This document shows, piece after piece, positions 1 through 9,080 of a stretch of DNA of 64,000 nt (position 1 is its first letter; each line of letters starts with the position of its first letter). A program made the position numbers and the translations under genes. The DNA is taken from the NCBI RefSeq assembly GCF_001988955.1, contig NZ_CP014263.1, forward strand, positions 124,001 to 188,000, read 5' to 3'. The DNA is from Spirosoma montaniterrae (GTDB taxonomy: Bacteria > Bacteroidota > Bacteroidia > Cytophagales > Spirosomataceae). The notes under the pieces were generated by a model that worked only from the letters and a program-made list of their open reading frames with translations, searched no databases and was not told the origin of the DNA.

Positions 1-1781
1 TTCATAGACTGAAACGTCGCCTGTCCCGAGGCAGAGCGTCGGATTTTCAGGCAGGTCTTCGCTCTGAATACCCATCTCGCGAGCGTACTTTATCACCGCA
101 GCCGCACGCGTCTTCTTAATCAACTGTGCGCTGACGGTATTGATGGATTGCCCCAATGCTTCGCGCAGCGATAAACTTCGACCACTATAACGGCCCGTCG
201 AGTTCTTAGGCATCCAGGCCGGGCCGCCGTTGTTGTCTTCACCATGTGCAAATACAACCGGGCGGTCGACCACATGGCTACAGGGAGTCACAAAGCCCTG
301 ATCCATAGCCGTTAAATACACAAACGGTTTAAACGTTGACCCCGGCTGTCGGCGGCTTTGGCGCACATGATCGAACTTCATGTGTTTGAAGTTGATACCA
401 CCTACCCACGCTTTTACGTGCCCGTAGCGCGGGTCCATCGACATAAAGCCCGTGTTCAGCAGTCGCTTGTAATACCGAATCGAATCCAGCGAACTCATGG
501 TGGTATCTTTCTCATTGCGCTTGCCGCCGTACACGAACACCTTCATTTTCACTGGCTTGCGCATTTCACGCCAGATGGCTTTTTCGTCTTCGCCGTATTC
601 GGCTTTGAGCTGTTTGTAGCGGGCCGTTCGGCGGGCTACGTTCTCGATGAAGCCCGGTATTTCAACGTATTTTTTCGTGCGTCTGTCCTGCTGTACCCAC
701 GGATTGCGGCCCCGCCAGTGTTCGTAAAATTTACGTTGCTGATCGCGCATATTCGTCATAATGGCCTCTTCGGCATACGCCTGCATCCGCGAGTCGATGG
801 TGGTGTAAATTTTCAGACCACTCGTATAAAGGTCAAGCTCGGCGCCGGGATTCTCTTCGTTATACTGCCGAATCCATCGCTTGATGTCGTCTTTGATAAC
901 CGACCGAAAATAAGCCGCCATGCCTGTATTCTGGTTCTCGATATTAAAGTCAAGTTTAAGCGGCTTACGCTTGTAGGCGAAAAACTGTTCGTCGGTCAGG
1001 AATTTGTATTTTTTCATTTGCGACAGTACCACATTCCGGCGTTCGCGGGTGCGGTCTTCATACAGGCGCGGGTTATACAGCGTCGGGTTTTTGAGCATAC
1101 CGACCAGCATAGCCGCTTCTTCAACGTCTAACTGCCAGGGTTCTTTATCGAAATACGACTTAGCCGCTGTTTTGATACCATACGTATTATTGCCAAACGA
1201 CACCGTGTTCAGGTACATCATAATGATTTCCTGCTTGGTGTAATTGCGTTCGAGTCTTACGGCCAGAATCCACTCTTTCGTTTTGGCAATTACCAGCCCA
1301 ATAACCGGAATGCGGCCCAGCGGCCCACGCAGTTCTTCCCGGCGTGTATCGAACAGGTTTTTGGCCGTTTGCTGCGTCAGCGTACTGCCCCCCCCGAACT
1401 CGACGCATTCCGAAACGTCAGAAAACCACTCACTGCCCGAAACAGCGAGCGTGGGTCGATGCCGGAATGTTTTACAAAACGGGCATCTTCAGTAGATAAC
1501 AATGCCGACACCACATTGGGAGATACCTGCGAAATTTCGATGGGTGTCCGGTTTTCAACGTAGTACTTGCCGAGCAGTTGATTATCAGCCGTATATACCT
1601 CCGATGCTTCTTCGCTTTTCGGGTTCTCAAGTGCCTTCAAACTGGGCATTCCGCCAAACAGCCACAGAAAATTATAGCTGACGGCCAATATATACAGCAC
1701 CAGTAAACCAATGCCAATCAGCGTATACCGCCAGATATTTCGAATAAAATTGCGGTATGTACCAGAAGCAAAGTCGAACAT
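1..1781 (-). CDS. Penicillin-binding protein 1A (bifunctional transglycosylase/transpeptidase), partial and frameshifted
   Basis: Class A PBP that polymerises and cross-links peptidoglycan at the outer face of the inner membrane. Residues 17-40 form one membrane anchor. The GT51 glycosyltransferase motif EDARF with catalytic Glu98 follows, then the GGGSTLTQQ motif. Further on the transpeptidase nucleophile motif STFK is read near 335-345, and an SxN-like SIN near 150. The reading frame breaks at a run of eight G (minus strand) at 1388-1395: the first 134 residues end in a premature stop, and one extra G restores GGGSTLTQQ and an open frame all the way to base 1. The C-terminus lies outside the window. 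The break is probably a sequencing deletion in a homopolymer, but slippage in vivo cannot be excluded. It lies 82 bp downstream of the sprE-like gene on the same strand. Confidence 0.88.
1388..1395 (-). repeat. G8 homopolymer at frameshift site
   Basis: Run of eight C on the plus strand, G on the coding strand of the PBP1A gene, exactly at the conserved GGGSTLTQQ motif. With nine G the frame would be continuous; with eight it terminates a few codons later. Confidence 0.9.
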
Positions 1782-1862
1782 TTGAAGAGAGTGATGTAAA
1801 ATATCGAATACTGATTACCTGCGTCGGACTGATTCAATAGTCAGCGTTCAACAGTTTATAAT

Positions 1863-4116
1863 TCATTTTCTATTGGCGGTTGGCTGATCGGCTGCTGCCT
1901 GCATTTCTTTGGCACGCGACAGTAGCGCACTCGCCGGGTAGTCACGAACGAATTCGTTGAGTGCCTGCCGATAAGGCCCAACGCCCTGCACCTTACCAAT
2001 CAAAATAGCGCGTAACAAGGCCAATTTATCTTCAAACTGCGTACCGGCCAACAGGCTCATCGACGTCTCGGCGCGGCCAGGGCTTCGGTTGGGTTGTTGC
2101 CTTTATACAGTTCGTAAATGTCGGTGTAAACCCTCAGTGCTTTAACTTCCGAGTCGTTGGTATGTTCGGCGGGTTTGCCCACCAGCCGGGCGTAAGACGT
2201 GTTTGGGTAGTCGACAATCAGCTTATCTTTCCAGACGGATGTTTTTCCCAACTGCTCATTCGACAAATGGAGCAAATAATACACCTCTGGCTTTTGAATC
2301 GTATTGGATAGCTGCTCAATAACCGTTCAAACACCGGGATAGCATCGGCAGGTTGATTCAACTGAAATTTGTAGAGCTTTCCCAATTTGTAAAGCGCGTT
2401 TTCGATCTGCTGATGTGCCTGCGCCTGTGCAGCCTGACCAAACGGAATCTGCGCCATCAACGCATCTTTCTGTGCGCGTCGGCCCGTAGTAGCTCCACCC
2501 GGCAGACCCGGCGTAGCGTTGATGGCATCGGTCTGCCGAAGGGGAGCGTTAGGATTTTGTGCGTTAGCGGGTGAGTTGCCATTAAGAGGGCTATTCACAG
2601 CGGCCACTGCATCGGCAGCTTCTTTGTTACTCCGTCGCCAGTTGTCTTCGAGCGGACGATTGCCCCAGCGCACCGAAAACTCCTGCCGCCCCTGACTCAG
2701 CGCAACCGGATTATAGAGCACCCACCGTTCGTTGGGCGGGAGATTGGAGTTCACTGCGCCCGGCACCATGCCAACATTGCCACCCGATGCACGGTCAACG
2801 ATTTGCTGCGCCAGTGCGGCCTGTTCTTTATCGCGTTTTGCCCGCTCGTCCAGCACATTGTCTAACGCTTTGTCGAGTGCTGCCGGGCTTAGCTGCGCCA
2901 GTGCCAGCAGACTGTCGTTAGTACGGATGGTGTTTTTATACAGTACAAACTCATCCAGCGTTTTCTTACGGGCGAGCAGCGTTGCGTAGTTGGGCGATTG
3001 TTGCGGCAGCAGGGCCAACGCGCTATCGTGATATGCTTTCGCATTGGCGTAGTCGGCTTTCTTCTCAAAATAGAGCCGACCAATTTCCAGGTACGTACCC
3101 GATACCTGCGCCGAGCCCGGCCCCGCTTCCCGAATAGATTGCCGATAGTAATCAATGGCTTTATCGATGCGTCCGCTACGGGCTTCGAGCAAACCCATCG
3201 TATAATAAATTTTATCTTTCAGGTCGGCGTTTTTTTGATCGTTCAATAGCCGCTCGAATGTTTCGGCTGACTGCGCCATACGTTTCTGATCGCCGGTCAG
3301 GCCATTGCTTTGAATGGCATACAGATTGGCGTAAAACGTCTGATCGTAGGAGGGGTGGGAGCGAAGCACTTGCCGGTACTCGTCAACGGCCTTTTGGGGT
3401 TGCCCAATCTGGTCATACAACTGTCCTGCAATCAGGTGTAATCGGGCCGTTGCTTCGTTCTTTTTCAGCATTGGAAAAGTGGCCTCCAAAATACCAGCCG
3501 CTGTTGGATATTCCCCTTTCTGCTGGTGCAGATACGCTTTGGTTAAATAAAAATCGCGGGTATTTTCTTTGTTGAGCGGTTGCGTACGCAAGTATTCGGC
3601 CACGTTCAGTGCGTTCGTGAAATCACCGGCTTCTGTATACGCCCGCATCAGATAGACCAAAGCCGTGTGTTTATCGTCTTCATTGGTGCCTTTGGTATTC
3701 ACGTACTTGAACACCTCGATAGCGTTCGGTAAATCCTGTTTCAGCAACCGCGCCCGACCAATCAGAATATAGGCATTATCGAGCCATTTGCTGTTCTGAT
3801 GCCGCTCTGGTATAATCGATGCTTTTTTGATGGCATCGTCTAACTGCGGCTTCACAGGCGTTACGGTGTTGGAATCGACAGGCAACAGAATCGGCAAAAG
3901 CTGATTATAGTTATCCTGCCGGGTTTTAAACAACATTTGTTCGGCACCGTCGATTTGGTCGAGGGCAATGTAGTAAGCGTTAAAATGGGCCGTCAGATTA
4001 TGATAGCCTTTGCTAACGGGTTTGTTGCTATACTGCGAACACGAAACCAGCCCGCCGGTCAGCCAGACGAAGACCGTTGCACGTAAAAATGGGCGGTTAC
4101 GAAAATTGAGAAGCAT
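1863..4116 (-). CDS. SprE/PorW-type TPR lipoprotein (type IX secretion/gliding), two frameshifts
   Basis: Long tetratricopeptide-repeat lipoprotein resembling SprE/PorW, an accessory component of type IX secretion and gliding in Bacteroidota. I place the start at 4116 because the protein then begins with a short basic segment, a hydrophobic stretch and a lipobox (LVSC); an in-frame start at 4170 would put 18 extra residues before it. TPR-like helices run through most of the chain. The frame is broken twice, each time as if one base were missing: near 2305 (after LLSSYP, resuming NTIQKPEVYY) and near 2075 (after PTEALA, resuming RAETSMSLL). Joined, the product is about 751 residues, ending QPTANRK. 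Family assignment rests on the N-terminal region and overall architecture. The three breaks in this and the next gene point to local sequence error. Confidence 0.75.
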
Positions 4117-4231
4117 TTGAAAAAAACGCGTAGACACTATAGCCAAAACGTTGCAGACGGGTTCAGTCATATAGAACGTTAGCCCAAATTAACGAAATTT
4201 GCTCCTAACCAACATCAGTTACCCCAACGAC

Positions 4232-4504
4232 ATGGAAAACCAGCCGGAAAAGTCTGACATAAACAGTGCCAAAAAAGCGGGGCCTGAAACTGATGTAAAG
4301 AAAGAAGCCGAGCGCACAACCTCATTTGCGCAATACAGCGGCATCGCCTTTCAGATGCTGGGCACTATCGGGCTGGGTGTTTATGCGGGTCTGAAACTCG
4401 ACGAATGGCAACAAAATGAACGCCCCATCTGGACCATTGTTTTGTCATTAACGGCAATTGGAGCGTCGCTGTATCTCTTCATCCGGCAATTGACCAATAA
4501 ATAA
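4232..4504 (+). CDS. AtpZ/AtpI-family membrane protein
   Basis: Small protein of 90 residues at the head of the ATP synthase gene set. The first 35 residues are charged and hydrophilic; two hydrophobic segments follow (about residues 38-55 and 66-83), the second after a DEW motif, the usual layout of AtpZ/AtpI proteins thought to help assemble or stabilise the c-ring and to handle magnesium. I use the ATG at 4232 rather than a TTG at 4199. The stop overlaps the next start (TAATG at 4502-4506), so the two are probably translationally coupled. Function is by family and position. Confidence 0.75.
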   Translation: MENQPEKSDINSAKKAGPETDVKKEAERTTSFAQYSGIAFQMLGTIGLGVYAGLKLDEWQQNERPIWTIVLSLTAIGASLYLFIRQLTNK

Positions 4505-4866
4505 TGCTCTATTCTACACTCTTTACAGCTTTTGTGGCAATTGTATTTTTTGCAGTTGATCAATACGCACCCGTTGCCTGGCTCCACGCCAAATGGCCGG
4601 TGCTGCTGGTCTTTTACCTGACGATTTCGTTTCTGACGCACCGGCTGGTCGATACGGGTTTACAGGGGAATCGGGAGCGATTTATACCCCTGTTTTTAGC
4701 CAGCACCGTAGCACGGTTGGTACTCGGGTTGGCTTTTGTCGGTTTTTTCCTCTATCAGGGCATCGATGCCCGCCGAACGTTCGTACTAAACTTTCTGGTG
4801 CTTTATATAATTTATACTGGCTTTGAGATGTGGGCCATTAATCGTAAATTGCGCCAAAATTCGTAA
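4504..4866 (+). CDS. Small membrane protein in the ATP synthase operon
   Basis: Protein of 120 residues with about four hydrophobic segments (near residues 5-20, 30-45, 63-83 and 90-108) and a basic C-terminus (NRKLRQNS). It starts inside the stop codon of the AtpZ-like gene and ends 19 bp before atpB, so it is part of the same unit. Its position suggests it takes the place of the AtpI-like assembly factor found in other phyla, but I recognise no specific motif. Function unknown. Confidence 0.7.
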   Translation: MLYSTLFTAFVAIVFFAVDQYAPVAWLHAKWPVLLVFYLTISFLTHRLVDTGLQGNRERFIPLFLASTVARLVLGLAFVGFFLYQGIDARRTFVLNFLVLYIIYTGFEMWAINRKLRQNS

Positions 4867-4885
4867 AAACGATCAGTACCATCAC

Positions 4886-5989
4886 ATGATGCGTTCGACT
4901 CTTCATAGATTGTTATTAGCTATTGCGCTCATTTTGAGTCCGGTAGCTTTCTCGCAGGCGCAAGAACACGGGCACGACGACCACGCAGCGGCTCAACACG
5001 GCGAACAGAAAGGGAAATTTGATGTGGGTGGAATGATTATGCACCACATTAAAGACGACCACGGTTGGGAATTTGCTCATGGCGTTACGCTGCCGTTGCC
5101 AATTATTTTGTACTCGCAGGACCGGGGTCTGGAAGTATTCTCATCGTCGCGGCTGGCGCATGGTCAGGTTTATAACGACTATAAACTTGAGCACGGCAAA
5201 ATTCACCGGGTCGATGCGGCTGGTAACGAGAATCACGAAGCGCATTTTTATAATTTTTCGATTACGAAGAACGTAGCGTCGCTCATGTTGAGTGCCGTTA
5301 TTATGTTGCTAGTATTTACGTCGGTTCGGCGGGGTTATGAGAAGAACAAAGGCAAGGCACCCAAAGGATTACAGTCGTTCTTAGAGCCAATTATTCTGTT
5401 TGTTCGCGACGAAATCGCCAAACCGAGCATTGGTCCGAAATACACGAAGTTTTTGCCGTATTTGCTGACGCTGTTCTTCTTTATTCTTATCAACAACCTG
5501 CTGGGGCTGCTGCCTGGCGCGGCCAACCTCACAGGTAACATTGCCGTTACGCTCGTACTGGCCCTGATTACGTTCCTGATTGTGACCTTCAGTGGTAATA
5601 AACATTACTGGATGCACATTTTTAAGCCGTCGGGCGTTCCGGTGGCGTTGTTGCCAATCATGGTGCCGGTCGAAATTGTGGGCGTGTTCATGAAACCGCT
5701 TTCACTGATGATCCGATTGTTTGCCAACATCACGGCGGGGCACATCATTATTCTGAGTTTGCTCGGCCTGATTTTTATGGCGAACAGCCTCGGCGGTATG
5801 ACTACAAGCATCGCAATCAGCCCGGTTGTGCTGTTCTTTACCCTGTTTCTGAACCTGATCGAACTGCTGGTGGCGTTTCTCCAAGCGTTCATCTTTACGT
5901 TGCTGACGGCCATGTACATTGGCAGCGCGGTTGAGGAACATCACGAAGCCGATCACGGTATCGGTTACGAAGGCGCGGAAGCGCATTAA
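4886..5989 (+). CDS. atpB: F0F1 ATP synthase subunit a
   Basis: Stator subunit a, which forms the two proton half-channels next to the c-ring. The start chosen is the first ATG of the ATGATG pair at 4886; the protein then has a signal peptide ending near SQA and a His/Asp-rich extension (EHGHDDH) of the kind seen in Bacteroidota. Membrane helices occupy the rest. The essential arginine is in the segment LMIRLFANITAGH, and the last helix carries ELLVAFLQAFIFTLL. Upstream in-frame starts (4823) overlap the previous gene and lack a signal sequence. Followed 38 bp later by atpE. Confidence 0.95.
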   Translation: MMRSTLHRLLLAIALILSPVAFSQAQEHGHDDHAAAQHGEQKGKFDVGGMIMHHIKDDHGWEFAHGVTLPLPIILYSQDRGLEVFSSSRLAHGQVYNDYKLEHGKIHRVDAAGNENHEAHFYNFSITKNVASLMLSAVIMLLVFTSVRRGYEKNKGKAPKGLQSFLEPIILFVRDEIAKPSIGPKYTKFLPYLLTLFFFILINNLLGLLPGAANLTGNIAVTLVLALITFLIVTFSGNKHYWMHIFKPSGVPVALLPIMVPVEIVGVFMKPLSLMIRLFANITAGHIIILSLLGLIFMANSLGGMTTSIAISPVVLFFTLFLNLIELLVAFLQAFIFTLLTAMYIGSAVEEHHEADHGIGYEGAEAH

Positions 5990-6015
5990 TTAGCAATCTT
6001 TTGTTTCACTAATAA

Positions 6016-6285
<270 letters not shown>

Positions 6286-6363
6286 TTCGCCGTTGCTGCC
6301 ACAGCAAATCAATTAGGTACGTCGGCTGCATTAGGCGTCGGCACCTGTACCGACCAAGTACAC

Positions 6364-6410
6364 GATGCAGACCCGCCCGATTTGGGATTGCCAGCAGGTG
6401 GGTCTGCATC
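6364..6410 (+). other. Intercistronic stem-loop between atpE and atpF
   Basis: Inverted repeat of 14 bp (6364-6377 with 6397-6410; arms GATGCAGACCCGCC and GGTGGGTCTGCATC, one G-U pair) with a 19-nt loop. No T-run follows, so it looks less like a terminator than like an RNA processing or stabilising structure downstream of the c-subunit message, which is needed in excess over subunit b. Confidence 0.6.
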
Positions 6411-6454
6411 AAACAAAAGATTGATCAGAATCGTACATCATAAATCGTAAATTC

Positions 6455-6949
6455 ATGGATTTGCTTACTCCTGACCTTGGCTTGCTGTTCTGGCAAGTTA
6501 TTGTGTTTGTCGGTCTGTTCCTCATTTTGCGTGCGTTTGCCTGGGGGCCGATTACGGCCAGCCTGAACGAGCGCGAAAACAATATTCAGTCGGCTCTGGA
6601 TCTGGCTGAGAAAACAAGGGCTGAAATGGCCGCGCTGAAAGCCGACAACGAAAAGCTGCTGGCACAGGCCCGCACAGAACGCGACGCTATTCTGCGCGGT
6701 GCAAAAGAAACCGCCGATAAAATGGTGGCCGATTCGCGCGAGAAAGCCGAAGCCGAAGGCAAGCGTATGCTGGAACAGGCCCGCGAAGCCATGCAGAACG
6801 AGCGGCAGGCGTTGGTAGCCCAAATGAAAAAAGAAGTGGTTACACTTTCGCTCGACATTGCGGAGAAAGTACTGCGTAAAGAACTGAGCGACAAAGGCGC
6901 ACAGGCAAAATTAGTTGCGGACCTTGTGTCGCAGTCACGTTTAAACTAA
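6455..6949 (+). CDS. atpF: F0F1 ATP synthase subunit b
   Basis: Peripheral stalk subunit b of 164 residues: one N-terminal membrane helix (residues 8-28, LLFWQVIVFVGLFLILRAF) and a long, charged, Ala/Glu/Lys-rich coiled coil to the C-terminus, which docks on subunit delta. The motif FAWGPI after the helix is typical of the family. Ends 6 bp before atpH, indicating a shared transcript. Confidence 0.95.
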   Translation: MDLLTPDLGLLFWQVIVFVGLFLILRAFAWGPITASLNERENNIQSALDLAEKTRAEMAALKADNEKLLAQARTERDAILRGAKETADKMVADSREKAEAEGKRMLEQAREAMQNERQALVAQMKKEVVTLSLDIAEKVLRKELSDKGAQAKLVADLVSQSRLN

Positions 6950-6955
6950 TCGACT

Positions 6956-7495
6956 ATGGCTGTTGCTACCGTAGCATCCCGATATGCCAAGTCGCTGCTG
7001 GATTTGGCGAAAGAGCAGGGCATTACTGATACGCTCTATGCCGACATGAAGTTTTTTCGGAATACGCTGACCGATAATCGGCAGTTGAACCTCATTCTGA
7101 AGAACCCCATTGTACGGGCCGAAAAGAAGAACGCTATTGTAAAAAGCGTTTTTGGTAATCGGTTGAGTCCCGTTATGATGTCGTTTCTGGGCATTGTAGC
7201 TCGTAAAAACCGCGAAGCCATCGTTGATTCGATTGCTGATGAATTCATCAGTCAGTACGACCGAATGAAAGGCATTCAGCACGCGGTTGTAATTACGACC
7301 ATGCCACTGACCGAATCACTGCGCGAGACGTTTAAAGCGATGATCGCTAAAGAAACGGGACTGACGCAGATTGAACTTGAAGAACGAATCGATCCTAAAT
7401 TGATTGGTGGTTACGTGCTACGTATCGGCGACCGGCAAATCGATGGGTCAATTCGGAGCCAACTGAATAATATCCGGTTGCAGTTTATGAATTAA
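6956..7495 (+). CDS. atpH: F0F1 ATP synthase subunit delta
   Basis: Subunit delta (OSCP type) of 179 residues, linking the peripheral stalk to the catalytic head. It has the N-terminal helical domain beginning VASRYAKSLLDLA and the C-terminal signature IDPKLIGGYVLRIGDRQID with a terminal SQLNNIRLQF. In related genomes atpA and atpG usually follow; here a 30-bp hairpin ends the unit and atpA lies 51 kb away. Confidence 0.95.
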   Translation: MAVATVASRYAKSLLDLAKEQGITDTLYADMKFFRNTLTDNRQLNLILKNPIVRAEKKNAIVKSVFGNRLSPVMMSFLGIVARKNREAIVDSIADEFISQYDRMKGIQHAVVITTMPLTESLRETFKAMIAKETGLTQIELEERIDPKLIGGYVLRIGDRQIDGSIRSQLNNIRLQFMN

Positions 7496-7504
7496 TTTCC
7501 TGTA

Positions 7505-7569
7505 GAGAGGAACAGAAATGACAAAAGCCATTACTCGACGTAATGGCTTTTGTCATTTCTGTTCCTCTC
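7505..7569. terminator. Perfect 30-bp inverted repeat, probable bidirectional terminator
   Basis: Arms 7505-7534 and 7540-7569 match perfectly over 30 bases with a 5-base loop (TCGAC). It sits between the convergent ends of atpH (plus) and the beta-lactamase-like gene (minus), with T-rich runs in the descending arm on the plus strand, so it probably stops transcription from both sides. The length and perfection are exceptional for a simple terminator. Confidence 0.75.
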
Positions 7570-7621
7570 GAACGTCAGCTCGTTTTGATAGATCGACAGA
7601 TTAGCGAATGAATCATAATCT

Positions 7622-8542
7622 TCACCACCACTTTTCATGACCTACGGCTGGTTTCCAGGTGGACTTTGGTTCGAAATGCCGCCACAGCAGGGCCGAAACG
7701 GTACGGAGCAGTGTGAAGCCTTCGTTGGCGCGTTCCCAGCTTTCGTCCTGTTGGTTTTTGGTCATCAGGCAAAAAACGTACTCGCCGTGGGGCGCATGAA
7801 CCAGCACCACTTCTGACCGAGACCGGTTTACGGCCCCGTTTTTAGTTGCCACTTTTATGTCGGGCGGTATCTGTGAAAGGGCGTCGTTGTCCCAATATTG
7901 TCGCCCCAGATTTCGGTACATTTCCTCGCTGGCGTCGGGGCTAATGGCGCGGCCCTGCCGGATATAGACCATCAATTCGGCTAACTCGCGGGGGGTGGTT
8001 TGGCCCCAGCCGTAGCGCGACCGGAAAGCTTCGCGGCCCGGCGTTCGGGAGTTGACACGCGTTTTCGGGAACCCGTTGGCATCGAGCCACGCGTTAATGG
8101 CTGTTCCTCCCCCGGCAAGTGCCTGACACCACAAACTGGCCGTGTTATCGCTTACGGTTTCCATCAGCATTACCACTTCACTCAGCGGAATTTTAGCCCC
8201 GTCGCGTAATTGGCCCGTAATGCCATCATCGTAATGCAGCGAGTCTTTGTAGACCAATTCCTGGCCGTATTTGAGTTCGCCTTTGTGAATTTTATCGAAC
8301 AAACCGCACATGATTGGGACTTTGATAGTGCTGGCGGTTGGGAACAGTGTGTCGGCGTTGATGGCTACGGTTTCGCCTGTGCGCAGGTTGCGGACATACA
8401 CGCCTGCGTCGCCCCGGAAGCCAGCGAGGGCATCCTTCAATTGCAGGTCGAGGTTGGTTTTGCGTTTGGTGTGTTGGGCTGAAATAGGGTTATTGACGAA
8501 TGTTAAACAGCACAGAAACAGGTATGTAGATAAGTAGCGCAT
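7622..8542 (-). CDS. Class A beta-lactamase-like serine hydrolase
   Basis: Exported protein of 306 residues with a signal peptide (cleavage near ISAQ). The class A fold is marked by the nucleophile motif STIK (Ser71-Lys74) and SDN (Ser130-Asn132). The third box is KNG (Lys233-Gly235) where KTG or KSG is usual, and the omega-loop glutamate is in PGREAF. Such proteins hydrolyse beta-lactams or cell-wall peptides in the periplasm; the altered third box makes the substrate uncertain. The start codon overlaps the stop of the upstream acetyltransferase gene (TGATG), so the two are probably co-expressed. Confidence 0.85.
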   Translation of the reverse strand: MRYLSTYLFLCCLTFVNNPISAQHTKRKTNLDLQLKDALAGFRGDAGVYVRNLRTGETVAINADTLFPTASTIKVPIMCGLFDKIHKGELKYGQELVYKDSLHYDDGITGQLRDGAKIPLSEVVMLMETVSDNTASLWCQALAGGGTAINAWLDANGFPKTRVNSRTPGREAFRSRYGWGQTTPRELAELMVYIRQGRAISPDASEEMYRNLGRQYWDNDALSQIPPDIKVATKNGAVNRSRSEVVLVHAPHGEYVFCLMTKNQQDESWERANEGFTLLRTVSALLWRHFEPKSTWKPAVGHEKWW

Positions 8543-8979
8543 CAGATTTGAACGGGTTTGACAAGTTTGTAATGGGTTCGCTGAAAACCTTCACGTTCGT
8601 AGAATCGAACGGTATCGGCACGTTTTTGATTCGTCGTTACTTCCAGATTGATTAGGTTTTCACGATGCGAAAGTTCGGTTATGGCAGTTATTAATTGTCG
8701 CCCAATGCGTTCGTTGCGGCAATCGGGCCGGACATACAACTCCTGAATTTCGCCAACTTTGCCGACGTGGTGCAAGGCATATTGCACATAACAACTGACA
8801 AAGCCTACAACCTCATCCGCACGTTCGGCAATGAGATAAAAAGCCGCCGGATTTGTCAGATTGTACTGATATACCGCCATAAAACGGTCCAGGTCGAGCG
8901 TCTCTTCCTCCAAATCGCACAGAAACGTATAAATGGCGGGTGCGTCCTGTTCGATAGCATCCCTGATTTGTAATATCAT
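8542..8979 (-). CDS. GNAT-family N-acetyltransferase
   Basis: Protein of 145 residues with the GNAT fold: the beta-strand segment EIQELYVRPDCRNERIGRQL carries the acetyl-CoA pyrophosphate-binding loop (R/Q-x-x-G-x-G/A type, here RNERIG), and the C-terminal YEREGFQRTHYKLVK is the usual end of the fold. It resembles small acetyltransferases of the PhnO type, but the acceptor cannot be told. It is translationally coupled to the downstream beta-lactamase-like gene, which may hint at antibiotic or wall-fragment modification (inference). Confidence 0.85.
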   Translation of the reverse strand: MILQIRDAIEQDAPAIYTFLCDLEEETLDLDRFMAVYQYNLTNPAAFYLIAERADEVVGFVSCYVQYALHHVGKVGEIQELYVRPDCRNERIGRQLITAITELSHRENLINLEVTTNQKRADTVRFYEREGFQRTHYKLVKPVQI

Positions 8980-9080
8980 ATGTGGGGTAAAATAAGCTGG
9001 ATTATTCTTTTAGACAACAGGAGCAAATAACGTCGCTGAATTGGCTTCTGCATCTCTTCACATTAAAATAATTAAAATAT

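Noticed and set aside
358-1131. 257-codon plus-strand frame across the PBP1A region
   Set aside because: The minus strand reads through conserved PBP1A motifs (STFK, SFGNNTYG) here; the plus frame has none.
2218-2284. The minus-strand pieces at 1863-2060, 2057-2284 and 2218-4170 as three separate genes
   Set aside because: Their products join end to end into one TPR protein if one base is added at each of two places, so they are fragments of one gene.
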